NCBI GenBank assembly: GCA_043228905.1 | Contig: JBHGNT010000003.1 | Location: 23,994,001 to 24,058,000, forward strand | Source of the DNA: Azolla caroliniana | Lineage: Eukaryota; Polypodiophyta | Length of the DNA: 64,000 nucleotides | Direction of reading: 5' to 3' | Shown: piece by piece, positions 42,064 through 52,626 of the stretch | Layout of the letters: each line of letters starts with the position of its first letter | How positions within the stretch are numbered: position 1 is the stretch's first letter | Program-made: the position numbers and the translations under genes | Notes under the pieces: model-generated | The model's database searches: none | What the model saw: only the letters and a program-made list of their open reading frames with translations | What the model was told of the DNA's origin: nothing

Positions 42064-42480
42064 GATACAAGCTCAACATTGGGTGCGTAATATGACGCAT
42101 AACCCAGTGCGTAGGCTGAACACGTAAGTTAGTACGCACAACTTGGCCGTATCGGTGCGTAAACCAACAGGCCGTTGGAAAGTTATTCCTCGTAAGGAAT
42201 AATTTTGGGAGTGAGTGTCAAGGCTCATTTATGAGTGTCAAGTACTGTCAGTACTTGTGTCAGCCCGATTGTCAGGGCTTGTATATAAGGTGCTCACTGA
42301 GCACGAAGTATGTACACAGAACAGAGTGTCATTATTTTGAATCTGAGTTTTTTGTTGTCTACTCTCTCTCTCTCTCCATCTCCATCTCAGTGTTTTATGT
42401 GTTTTACTGAATTGACTTATTCCTCCGAACTGTGTACTCTGTGTTTTCGCACACGCTTCCACACAACGTATTCTTCTACA
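42058..42480 (+). repeat. 3' LTR of copia H (423 bp)
   Basis: Begins TGTTGAGATACAAGC right after the polypurine GAGGGGGAG and ends TTCTTCTACA. TATA candidate GTATATAAGG near 42280. No 5' partner in the window. The end is judged from the TG...CA rule and the return of chromovirus sequence after it. Confidence 0.75.
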
Positions 42481-42489
42481 AGTATTCCC

Positions 42490-45400
42490 TAAAAGAATTA
42501 GTTCTACCAGTGCACCATCTCCTTTTCACCAAATCTCAACCATCACATTACAACAATTGTTCCAAGTGGGAGGAAATGAGGGACTTTTCTTATTTGGAAT
42601 ATCAGTGACACCTTCTAGTCAACTCAGGGGAATCCAGACATCCAAATTCCTGAAAAATATCAAGAATATGCTGATGTTTTCAACAAAGTCAAAGCTAGTG
42701 TACTTCCAAAGCATTGGCCATACGATTGTCTCATTGTCCTTCAACTAGGAAAAGAGTCACTGAGGGGTCCGATCTACAATCTATCGCCAACTGAGCTTGA
42801 GGTTCTTCGAGAATACATTGAGGAGAATCTTGCACATGGGTTTATTCAACATTCAAAATCTCCAGCCGGTGCTCCTATATTTTTTGTGAAGAAAAAGGAC
42901 GGATCGCTTCGTTTGGTTGTGGACTATCGGGGATTAAATAAAGTCACCATAAGAAATAGGTGTGCTCTTCCTTTAATCTCCAGTCTTTTAGAGCGCATTG
43001 GTGGGGCAAGACATTTTACAAAGATTGATTTAAGGGGTGCATATAATCTTGTTCGCATTCAACTGGGAGATGAGTGGAAAATGGCATTTCTCACTCGGTA
43101 TGGTCATTTTGAGTAAACAATCATGCCTTTCGGGCTCACAAATGCACCCACAGTTTTCCAACATATGGCAAATGACACTTTCCGGGATTTTCTGGATATC
43201 TTTCTCATAATCTATTTAGATGATCTGTTGATTTACTCTAAAACACAGGAGGACCATGATATACATGTTCTGAAAGTACTTGAACGCTTAAGAAAGTATG
43301 GTATGTATGCCAAACTTGAGAAGTGTAGTTTTGACAGTGAACAAGTCGAATTCTTGGGTTATACTATTTCATCTAAGGGTATCTTCATGGATCCAGCAAA
43401 AGTCAAAACAATATTGGAATGGCAAACCCCATGTTTTGTTCAAGACATCCAATGTTTCCTCGGATTTGCTAACTTCTATCGCAAATTCATATGAAATTAT
43501 TCAAAGATCGTGTTGCCTCTCACCCAACTCACCAAGAAGAATAAAGCGTTTATTTGGACTATTGAAGCAGACACAGCCTTTACTCAACTCAAAGAGGCAT
43601 TCATATCAACTCCTATATTAGCACATATTGTTCCTGAAAAACCATTTACCATTGAAGTGGATGCGTCAGACTTTGCATTGGGGAGTATCCTATCCTAACC
43701 AGGCAAGGACGAGCAGTCCCATCCAGTCGCGTTTCATTCGAGAAAATTTACTGCTATGGAGATAAACTATGAGGTGCATGACAAGGAGTTACTAGTTGTG
43801 GTTGACTCTTTCGAGCAATGGAGACATTTCTTGGAAGGATTGCCTCATCAAATAATCATTTATAGTGATCACAAAAATCTTACATATTTTCAAACGGCTC
43901 GAGTGTTAAATAGGAGACAAACTCGATGGGCACAGTTTCTAACTCGTTTTGATTTCAAGATCGTTTTCTGCCCCGGGAAGCAACAAGGGAAGCCAGATGC
44001 TCTATCTCGACGTTCATATCTCACACCTCGACATGGAGATCCAGCCTTTGACAACCAAAACCAAATTCTACTAGGACCATCAAAGCTTCAAGCAACAACA
44101 GTTTATGTGACGCCACTTGATTCACACCTTGTTGATACTATTCGGCAACAACTTCACTCTGATCATTTCGCTAAGGATGTCTTGGCCCACATTAGTCCAA
44201 GCCATGCATCTTGCTCCACATTGCAAGATTCATCTCCACACTATCAGGAATTCAAGTGGCAAGATGGCTTACTCTTTTACAAGAATCTCCTTTACGTCCC
44301 TGATGGATCACCCCGCCTTCAAGTATTACAGCATTGTCATGATGCCCCTATGGCTGGACATTTTGGTATTGCCAAGACCATGGAGTTGGTGAAGCACTCG
44401 TTTTGGTGGCCTCATTTGCAAAAATTTGTCGAAGATTATGTTCGTACATGTGACACCTGTTGTCGAGCCAAAATACCCAAGCATCATCCTTATGGCTTAT
44501 TACAACCATTACCGCCTCCAACCAAGCCATGGAAGTCTATTTCTATGGATTTCATTACGGATCTGCCACCTTCAAAAGGATTTGATACCATTTTAACAAT
44601 AGTGGATCGGTTTACCAAAATGGCACATTTTTTACCATGTGTAAAGAGTATCAATAGTCAAGAAACCACAGATATCGTTATGCGTGAAGTATTTTGCCAT
44701 CATGGTCTTCCAGACGATATAATTATTGATCGCGGTCCTCAATTTATCTCTCACTTTTGGAAACACCTATGGGCAGGCCTCAAAATCTCCTGCAAACTCT
44801 TTTCGGTTTATCATCCACAAATCGACAGACAAATTGAGCACACAAATCAAACGCTCGAGCAATATCTTCGATGCTTCATCAGTTATCCACAAGATGATTG
44901 GAGCAATATTCTACATCTTGTTGAGTTTGCATACAATAACACGGTACACTCTTCTACCAAGGTTACACCTTTCTTTGCCTACACCGGTAACCATCCTCGA
45001 TGGTGTATCTTGGATCTTCCCAAGGTCGCACGAAACCCTAGTGCTGAGCATCATCTTCATCAGTTAGCGTTATCCTCACATCTTCAGACAGCTCAAGCAC
45101 AACATAAGACCAACGTCGATCGCCATCGTCTTAAGTCTCCTTTTAAGGTTGGCGACCATGTGAGAAAAGCTCGATTATCAACCCTTAGGTCCTTTTCTCA
45201 TCATTGCGCATATTAACGATGCCACCTTTCGTCTTAAACTTCCAGCACACATGCGGCTTCACCCAGTCTTTCATAACTCTCTTTTGGAACCTTGTTGCAC
45301 CTCTTCTATTCCTAATTGAGTCATGCCACCTCTGCCCTCTGTCCAACTTGTTGACGGCCCTGAATACGAGGTAGCTCCTATTCTTGATTCGAAGATTGTG

Positions 45401-45586
45401 CGGAATAAGCTCTATTATCTGGTTGATTGGGTTGGCTATCCTCCGAGTGATCGCACTTGGGAACCCGTCAATAATGTTTCTAATGCTCAAGCTCTTGTCA
45501 AAGACTTCCATTGCCGTTATCCAAATAAATTGGGCCCTACCTTGTTAACGTACGACTTCCACTCGTCGTTCTCGAAGGGGAGATAG
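42490..45586 (+). pseudogene. pol: pol of chromovirus G (RT-RNase H-integrase-chromodomain)
   Basis: Readable from about 42640 (EYADVFNKVKASVLPKHW). RT: GAPIFFVKKKDGSLRLVVDY, MPFGLTNAPTVFQHM, IIYLDDLLIYSK. RNase H: TIEVDASDFALGS, IYSDHKNLTYF, KPDALSRRSY. Integrase: AGHFGIAKTMELV, CDTCCRAKIPKHH, MDFITDLPPSKG, IIDRGPQFISHFWK, then an altered third acidic region (HPQIDRQIEHTNQ). A chromodomain lies at 45323-45586 (EYEVAPILDSKIVRNKLYYL, VDWVGYPPSDRTWEPVNNV). Stops at 43114-43116, 43492-43494 and 43696-43698 and a frameshift near 45170 kill it. Typical of plant chromoviruses. Confidence 0.92.
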
Positions 45587-45733
45587 TGTCATGAATACAT
45601 AAGCATCATGGCTTCACTTGGGCTTGAACCCAAGACCTTGTAATACATAATCAAGAACCTAACCATTATGATAGCATATGATTATATAAGGTAATAAAAG
45701 CTACTTCTTGTAATAGATTGATTATTGTAAATG

Positions 45734-45797
45734 TTCTCGAACATTCTAGAACATTCTAGAATATTCTAGGTCTAGAACATTCTAGAACATTATAGAA
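45734..45797 (+). promoter_or_regulatory. Heat-shock-element-like array in the LTR promoter
   Basis: Seven alternating units TTC, GAA, TTC, GAA, TTC, GAA, TTC start at 45734, 45739, 45744, 45749, 45754, 45759 and 45764, each 2 bases from the next with no mismatch. A second block follows: GAA 45775, TTC 45780, GAA 45785, TTA 45790 (one mismatch), GAA 45795. Three inverted nTTCnnGAAn units already make a full heat-shock factor site. The array ends 25 bp upstream of the TATA box. Confidence 0.8.
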
Positions 45798-45822
45798 ATC
45801 ATTAGGCTATTCTATAGGAACC

Positions 45823-45830
45823 TATAAATA
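45823..45830 (+). promoter_or_regulatory. TATA box of the G LTR
   Basis: TATAAATA at 45823-45830, in the place expected for the U3/R promoter of the LTR and just downstream of the heat-shock-like array. Confidence 0.7.
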
Positions 45831-46017
45831 TGGATATAGAATTCTTCTCAAACCAATTCAAATCAACACCAGTCTTAAGCTTTTGTCACCATTCTTGTAT
45901 CCATCTTCATTCTATCTTACTAATACATTCATTCTTCTCTTATCACTTCATTCCTCTCTTCTCGTGATCTCTTTACATCTTTCTTCTACCACTCTATCTT
46001 TTCTCTTGGTTCTGACA

Positions 46018-48587
46018 GTGGAGAGGTTGGTGGAGAAGTTGGTGATGAAGCTTGGGATGAAGAATTAGGAGAGGGAGTGGGGAAGATAACATTATTCGTA
46101 TTGTTAGAGGGAGTTAAACAATGTGTATTTAAAAGAGTATGAGTAAGAGAATCATCTAGAGGTTGGAGTGAGGAAGAGTTAGTTGGTTGACGAGGATTGA
46201 CCTGACATGCCTTGTGATTAGATGGAAGAGCAACACAAATAGTGGAAGTAGAGGATGAGCCAATGTTGGCTCCTTCAATATGAGAGTTATTAATTTTAGA
46301 GATGGTTGAGGAAGATGATTGTAAGTGGGTAGGGGTAGGTAATAAAGGAGGTAGATTAGAGAGAGGGGAAGAAAAAATCTTAGTAGTAAGCCCATTTTCT
46401 TGGAATATCACATTGTGACTAAAGAATATTCTTCGCTTTTGTGGATCGTAGAGCTTGTATGCCTTGTATCCCGATGCTTCTCCATATCTGATGAAAATTG
46501 ATTTTGTAGCTCTTGGATCTAGCTTGTTTCTTTGAATAGTTGGCACAAAAGAATAAGCATCACAACCAAAAATACAAAGGTTACTTAGGTTAGGTTTGTG
46601 ACCATGCCATAATTCATAAGGGGTTTGGAGCCCCAAAGATCTATGAAATCCTCGATTTTGAATGTAGCAAGCGGTGCCAACTACTTCCTCCCAAAATTGA
46701 GGCGATAATTGAGCAAATTGTAACATACTCTAAGCCATATTTAGAAGTGTTCTATTCTTCCTTTCAGATACATCATTTTGTTGTGGTGTGTGTGGTGTTG
46801 ATATTCTATGATGTATGCCTTAATTTTGATAGTGTTTGAAATTCATGAGACATATACTCACCACCACCATCAGTTTGAAGACTTTTAATTTTTGTTGATG
46901 TTTGCACTTTGACTCGAGCCTCGTATTCTTTAAATGCTTAATACGCTTGACTTTTATATTTGAGAAAATGCAAGATTGTAAAGCGACTAAAGTCATCTAT
47001 AAAGCTAATGAAGTATTTGGCTCCACTAAGAGAAGGGGTTGGAAAAGGTCCACATAGATCACTATGTACTAATGTAATATGGATAGACGCTCTAGATCTA
47101 TGCTTCGGGAAGGGTTGTTGGGGCATTTTCCCAAGGATACAACTTTGACCCAAAGAGATGGGCTTGAAAGGTTCTTTTGACAAACCATGGACTAGATTAT
47201 TACATTGTAATGTTTTTAGAGCATTGAAATGCATATGGCCTAGACTAAAGTGCCAAAGAGAAGAAAGAGAATGAAGATTGGCTAAAGATATGGAGGATTG
47301 TATTAGGGTAGCATGATGTGCTTCTAAAATGAGAGATGTAGGAATGTATTTTATGGGATATAAGCCTCCTCGTTTACAACATGTTCTAATAAGGTCTCCA
47401 TTTGTAGCTTTATGTTTAATAATTGCATGGTTAGAATGAAACTCAATGATAGTACCATTTGTGGTTGCTTGACTAACGGATAACAAGTGTTTGGTGATGC
47501 TTGGGACATAGAGAACTCCATTGATTGTGAAATATTTTCCTCCTGTGACTTCAAAAGTAATATCACCCTTGCCGATAGCTTGTTTAGTCCTACTGTTACC
47601 AAATCTTACTATGATTGGGGATTGAACTTCAATATAATTAGATAACCAATCTTTTCTATTAGTTAAGTGGTTAGTAGCAGTAGTGTCAAGATACCATGTA
47701 TCATTTACATTACTTGGATTTGGAGTTGTGGTAGAAAGTGATTCCGCAATGAATGCTTGAAGAACATCATCATACTTGTCACCATTTTGATATCCATCTC
47801 CTACGGTTTTATCATTATCCATCTCTTCTTCAACAAGATGGGCTTGTACATGCCTCCAAGGTTGATAATTCTTGAAATTTGACTTTGTGCAACAATCTTT
47901 TGTTGCAGGATTAGTACGTTTGCATATTTTACAATAAGTATTGTTGAACCACATTCCTCCTTGTTTAGTGTTTTGATCTTTCTTTATCCATGGCTTTCAA
48001 CTTTCTCCTCTTTGAGTGAACCTTTTTTTTTTGTATGCTACCATTGTCACGCTTGGAGTTGAATTTGAAGACCTTTGTGAACGCATTGTTTTTTCCTATC
48101 TAATATTTGCAAGAAGATCAATTAAAGTTAGACAATTTATAGAGTTTTGGGTGGTTCTAAAAAGGGACCACGAGTGAGGAAGAGCACCAAGAAGGAGAAT
48201 CTTTTGTAATTTATCATGGATTTCTAATCCCAAAGTTAACACATCATCTAATTTCTTTTGCCATATTGAAAGAAATTCACCAATCGGTTGTTCATCATTC
48301 ATTTTGTAATTAACGAGTGCTTGAAGTGTATGCGCTTGTTGGGCATCATTTTTTGGTTAATAGATAGTTTGCAAATGCTTCCACATTTCTTGGGCCATCT
48401 CCATTTTTTGCAATGTTTCTCCGGTGCCATCACTTACATGGATTAGAATTTCCATTCTTGCGCATAGGTCTTTTTCCTCATATTCTTCAAGTTCTCCTTT
48501 TTTAGGTTTTGTTGACGATCCTGACATTATATCCCATAATTTATTATATTTAAAGAGTAATTCTAATCCTGCCATTGAGAACCTCAA
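46018..48587 (-). pseudogene. gag-pol of copia I (gag, protease, integrase)
   Basis: Gag pieces: FKYNKLWDIMSGSSTKPK, MEMAQEMWKHLQTIY, and IGEFLSIWQKKLDDVLTLGL with LLGALPHSW. Protease: NDTWYLDTTATNHLTNRKDW, where D-T-T-A replaces the D-[ST]-G-A active site. Integrase: LWHFSLGHMHFNALKTL, LVHSDLCGPFPTPSLSGAKY and FISFIDDFSRF; later YIQNRGFHRSLGLQTPYELW, SNLCIFGCDAYSFV and the Pro/Ser-rich linker. The central integrase core (about 46730-46937) is not open. Breaks are many and the copy is old. Confidence 0.85.
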
Positions 48588-48590
48588 TCC
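46018..48590 (-). mobile_element. Ty1/copia element I, partial
   Basis: Gag, protease and integrase on the minus strand, from about 48587 down to 46018, where chromovirus G begins. RT would lie on the far side of G, off the window. No LTR is seen at the 48590 end, where AT-rich DNA and then a kinase pseudogene follow, so the 5' end is truncated. It is the outermost element of the nest. Confidence 0.8.
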
Positions 48591-48683
48591 ATGCTAATCG
48601 AGACAGAGAGAAGTTATATTATATAATTAAAAACGCCCTTCTTAATAACTAACACTAAATATTATTTATTTATTATTTTCCAG
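48591..48683. other. AT-rich junction between copia I and the kinase pseudogene
   Basis: No gene. It ends in TTATTATTTTCCAG directly before the first homologous kinase codon, which looks like a plant 3' splice site. It may therefore be the end of an intron of the lost parental copy. Confidence 0.5.
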
Positions 48684-49115
48684 AGTAAGAACCTCAATTT
48701 GGCGATGGGCAGCGAGGATGGATGGTATTTTCCGGGTTGAGCAGTGAAGCAAGCAGAGAATGGGGTCATAATGTCTGTCATTGAGAAGCAGTTGTTGGAG
48801 GAAGTGAAAGATAACTATGGGGTTGCAACAGAGAGCATGAAGAAGCTCATCCATGTGGCATTCTGGTGCATTCAAGAGAATCCATCGTCTCGGCCGTCCA
48901 TGAGCACAATCCTGTTGATGCTGGAGCAGCATCTTGAGGTTCCTGACCCTCCTCTAGACCTCACATATGTTCTGCGGAGACAATCACGTCCAGATCCATC
49001 CTACAAAATCAGTACGAGTACTAGTGCCATTAGTAGTAGCACTGCCTTCACATTCACCCAAAAAATGACGATCAATCTCGTGGAAGAGTCCATCAGCTTG
49101 TTAGAGCCTAGATAG
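48684..49115 (+). pseudogene. Receptor-kinase C-terminal fragment (pseudogene)
   Basis: 144 codons matching the end of the intact kinase at 51520-54433: KNLNLAMGSEDGWYFP, then TGA (48738-48740) where the intact gene has Trp, then VKQAENGVIMSVIEKQLLEE and CIQENPSSRPSMSTILLMLE to SISLLEPR and TAG. It lacks the catalytic loop and everything upstream, and it faces the other way from the intact gene. The tail (ISTSTSAISSSTAFTFTQKM) has drifted. It may be what is left of a tandem inverted paralogue cut by the insertion of copia I. Confidence 0.88.
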
Positions 49116-49442
49116 AGCGTACTAGGGCCAAAAGAAGCATGAGTAGCCGTAGACCCAGCTTTCCTGCAGGCTTTCCTGCAGGCTGTATGGTTTAGGGTTT
49201 GTTTTGTGATGTGTAAAATGAGTCCGTGTTCTGTCTGACTGATGCGAATGGAGTAGAATTGAGAAGATGTCTAAGGTTGTAACAGTCGTCCATTAACGAC
49301 GCATTCTCAAGTTCATTATGGCCAGAATTGATCACCGCAAGGTTGAAGTACAAGCATTGCAATATGTAGTAACATAAGTCATTTTGTCCTAAACCACATC
49401 GAGAAAACATTGCCATATGAATAAAGTAGCACACAAGTAGAG

Positions 49443-49647
49443 CTTTGGATATAAAGCTTTGGCAACCCATGATAAAATAATGTAAGCTTTTCCAGCCTTG
49501 TTTCTATGTAAATTGAAAGTAGAGCTGGTCCTGTTTATTCTTGTCTACTTTGGATATAAAGCTTTGGCAACCCATGATAAAAAAAATGTAAGCTTTTCCA
49601 GCCTAGTTTCAATGTAAATTGAAAGTAGAGCTGATCCTATTTATTCT
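49443..49647. repeat. Tandem duplication of about 105 bp
   Basis: Two units starting CTTTGGATATAAAGCTTTGG at 49443 and 49548, with about 90% identity by eye, differing in an A run and a few bases. Confidence 0.88.
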
Positions 49648-50115
49648 CAGAAGTGTTGGGAAAAAGGCCTTCGAAAAACTAATTGACAAGTACACACAAC
49701 TAAATCAAATCGTTATTTTTTCCCTTAGTTTCGGTTGATTAGATGTGGGAATGAAAATACAAAGAAAACTCTATTGCATTTAGGACGTACTAATGTTACA
49801 AAATGATTGACAATGACATTTTCACGGCTCACCATACATCTGAAAGCAAAGGATATCGGCATTGGTGGATGTTTGGAGCACATCTCCTTCCATTTACATC
49901 AAAATAAACCGCCCTTGATATCTGTTTCTTGATGTCCTGCTTCTGCCTTGATGTAGCACTAAGAAGAAGGTAGGAAGATTTACTTGTATGTGTGAGCAGT
50001 GGGTGAAATTGATGGAGAAGAGAAGTCTTCTATAGATAACAGAAGTGGGTTGTGGTGCTCGTTGAGATCAGCAATGTCTCAAGCTTCCTTCACTTTTGTC
50101 CCTTGTGCCTCGTTT

Positions 50116-50116
<1 letters not shown>

Positions 50117-50152
<36 letters not shown>
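50117..50152. repeat. (CT)n microsatellite
   Basis: An uninterrupted CT run of about 18 units. Confidence 0.95.
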
Positions 50153-50154
<2 letters not shown>

Positions 50155-51519
50155 TTTACTTACATCCTAAGGACGAGGGAAGCCACCCAAACCATCAAAA
50201 CCTTCACCATAGACCTTCATCCATTAATCAACGTGGACTATGCTTATCTTTCCATGACCATTGCATCCAACAAACTATCACAACCACCACTAATACAAAA
50301 CAAGGGCATAGTGATATTAAAACATGTTGATATGCCTATCATACAAGGCATTGCTTTTGTATATGCCACATTTAGCTTGTATATGCCACATTTAGCAGCT
50401 TGAAAACACGATACTTTAATATTTGATAGCTAAATTAAAATTATAAACACACAAGCCTTTCAACTCGGTGCTCTCTCTCTATTGTGTTCTTGTTTGTTCT
50501 TTCTTTGCCTCTCTAACTCTCTTGCTTGCTCTTCGCCTCTTGTGCACTCTCATTCCAAGCACATTGTTCGTCCCTTGTGCTCCCCATCTCTAGTTGTGCT
50601 TGCCAAAATTTACAGCTACAAGGCGATCATATTCAAAACTCTCACACTCGCCAACTCTCTTTATTAGGTTGGGTAAGTCAAAAGATTGCCATTAACTAGC
50701 TCAAAAATTGAAGTGGTGATGGTCATTTACCCAAAAAAATGTGCATGTCCTTGTATGTAATTATTAATAATAATCATCTGATGATAATTCACTATTTTCC
50801 GCCCTAGAGTGTTCAAGTTGATCCTTGGTTGAATCTGAAATACTTTGGCCCATCTATTCTTCTTGTTCGACTTCATTGATTTTGTCAGTTCTATGAATTT
50901 GTTAATTAACGTGTAAAAGTAGACAACTACAGTAGTGTTTAATTATAAGATGAGATGTTAGGAGATGAGTTGACACAACATAATTAATTGTTTCTTTGAA
51001 GGTATTCACTATCAGATTCATTGGATATGCAATACATATTTTGCTCATTATGGCTATTGTTTACATACTCATCCCTTGTTGGAACATGCCCATAATCTTT
51101 CCTCTACATTTTAATCTTCTTATTTTGAGCAAAATACTCATGTAGACAGTAGATGATAAGATATAATGGCATATGATATTGGCAAAAATAAGCTAACATG
51201 ATAAATTATAAGATACATACCTTTTGTTGTGGGTATTGCAACTTGACTAGTAAACCTTTTCTAGATTTCACAATCCTCCATGATATTAATAGATATGTAC
51301 TGAGAACTTATGTTAGATTCTTACCTTATTATAAAATTCAGACTCGTCGGTTCTTTTATTATACATATCAGAGTATGTGGAGATCTTAGTAATAAGAAAA
51401 CTCTGTGTGATTTAGCAGAGGAAGACATCAGTTAAAACTGCGATTCCGAAGCAGGAGTAACCACTTTTCCATTACAACCAAGCTGGGTTTGAGTTCTAGG
51501 GTTTAAGGGATTTGAAGCT

Positions 51520-52595
51520 CTATCGAGGTTCTAGCAAACTCACTGAGTCTTCCGAAGGCCTGTGAGCTACTGTGATATTGCTGGAGGATGTGGAAGTCTG
51601 GGTACTGCTTCTGCTGATTGCACTGCTGCTGTCTGTGTTGGATGGATCTGGACGTGATTGCCTCCGCAGAACATATGTGAGCTCTAGAGGAGGGTCAGGG
51701 ACCTCAAGATGCTGCTCCAGCATCAACAGGATCGTGCTCATGGTCGGCCGAGACGATGCATTCTCTTGAATGCACCAGAATGCCACATGGATCAGCTTCT
51801 TCATGCTCTCTGTTGCAACCCCATAGTTATCTTTCACTTCCTCCAACAACTGCTTGTCAATGACAGACATTATGTCCCCCTTCTCTGCTTGCTTCACTGC
51901 CCAAGCCGGAAAATACCATCCATCCTCGCTGCCCATCGCCAAATTGAGGTTCTTACGCCCCCCAACAAGCTCTAGCAGCACCATCCCATAGCTAAACACA
52001 TCACTCTTCTCTGTGATGGGCAAATTCAAGAACCACTCTGGAGCCATGTACCCTGGCGTGCCCCGCATCGCCGTCACTGTCTGGTTTTTCCCTCCTTCTC
52101 GGTCGATTAGCTTGCACAGCCCGAAATCTGCAAGCTTTGCCCTAAAGTTGGCATCCAGCAGTAGGTTCTGTGGTTTCACATCCAAATGAACCACTTTGTC
52201 TCTGCTTCCTTCATGCAGAAATGCAAGTCCTCGTGCCATGTCCACGGCAATCCTGTATCGAACCTCCCATGGCAAGATATGCGTTTGGTCCTTATTGTTT
52301 TCCTCCACTCTACTGGGGCTATTTCGGAATATCCATCTGTCCAGAGAACCATTCTCCATGAACTCATACACGAGAAGCCGATGAGTCCCTTCTGCACAGA
52401 ATCCCCTCAGCTGGACAAGATTGACGTGACTCAAACTGCCCAGTGCAGCTACCTCTGTTCTGAATTGCTTCTTCCCTGATGCTGCAATGGTTGCCCGCTC
52501 CGAAAACTGGATTAATCACATAAAAAAGTGTAAGTAATATGAGTGATTCAGAGAACTGGATTGATGACATTAGGAAAACCGGAACTAGTGTGGCC

Positions 52596-52626
<31 letters not shown>

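Larger units (their letters stand above)
23165..42480 (+). mobile_element. Ty1/copia element H, 5'-truncated and split by E
   Basis: Gag, protease and integrase (23165-25495), then RT-RNase H (39640-42063) and a 3' LTR (42058-42480). Element E sits between with ACGG on both sides (25492-25495 and 39640-39643). Joining the ends with one ACGG keeps the frame (QPNDE-TASTRDSVVH). No 5' LTR or gag start is present: the sequence abuts the Penelope-like element near 23165. Several stops show it is inactive. Confidence 0.88.
19439..46017 (+). mobile_element. Ty3/gypsy chromovirus G, split by nested insertions
   Basis: Gag remains at 19439-20063, pol with a C-terminal chromodomain at about 42490-45586, and the 3' LTR at 45587-46017. 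The two halves are parted by the Penelope-like element and copia H with their own insertions. The 5' LTR and gag start lie left of D, outside the window. The element is AT-rich and carries many stops, so it is much older than A and A'. It sits in copia I, whose integrase resumes at 46018 on the other strand. The protease region was not found. Confidence 0.85.
45587..46017 (+). repeat. 3' LTR of chromovirus G (431 bp)
   Basis: Begins TGTCATGAATACATAAG after the polypurine AAGGGGAGATAG and ends TTCTGACA, giving the inverted ends TGTCA/TGACA. It contains heat-shock-element-like arrays (45734-45797) and a TATA box (45823-45830). Copia I sequence on the other strand follows at 46018. Confidence 0.9.
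49116..51519. other. Intergenic DNA between the kinase pseudogene and the intact kinase
   Basis: No gene that I can support. It holds a 105-bp tandem duplication (49443-49647) and a (CT)n run (50117-50152). Small open frames near 49999-50403 are driven by the CT run and show no family. Confidence 0.6.

Noticed and set aside
45615-45650. tRNA-like stretch in the G LTR (GGGCTTGAACCCAAGACC)
   Set aside because: Only a T-arm-like inverted repeat is present. No acceptor, D or anticodon arms can be folded, and it lies inside an LTR.
49999-50403. Open frame of 134 codons starting MGEIDGEEKSS
   Set aside because: Its middle is translated CT microsatellite and it matches no family that I know.
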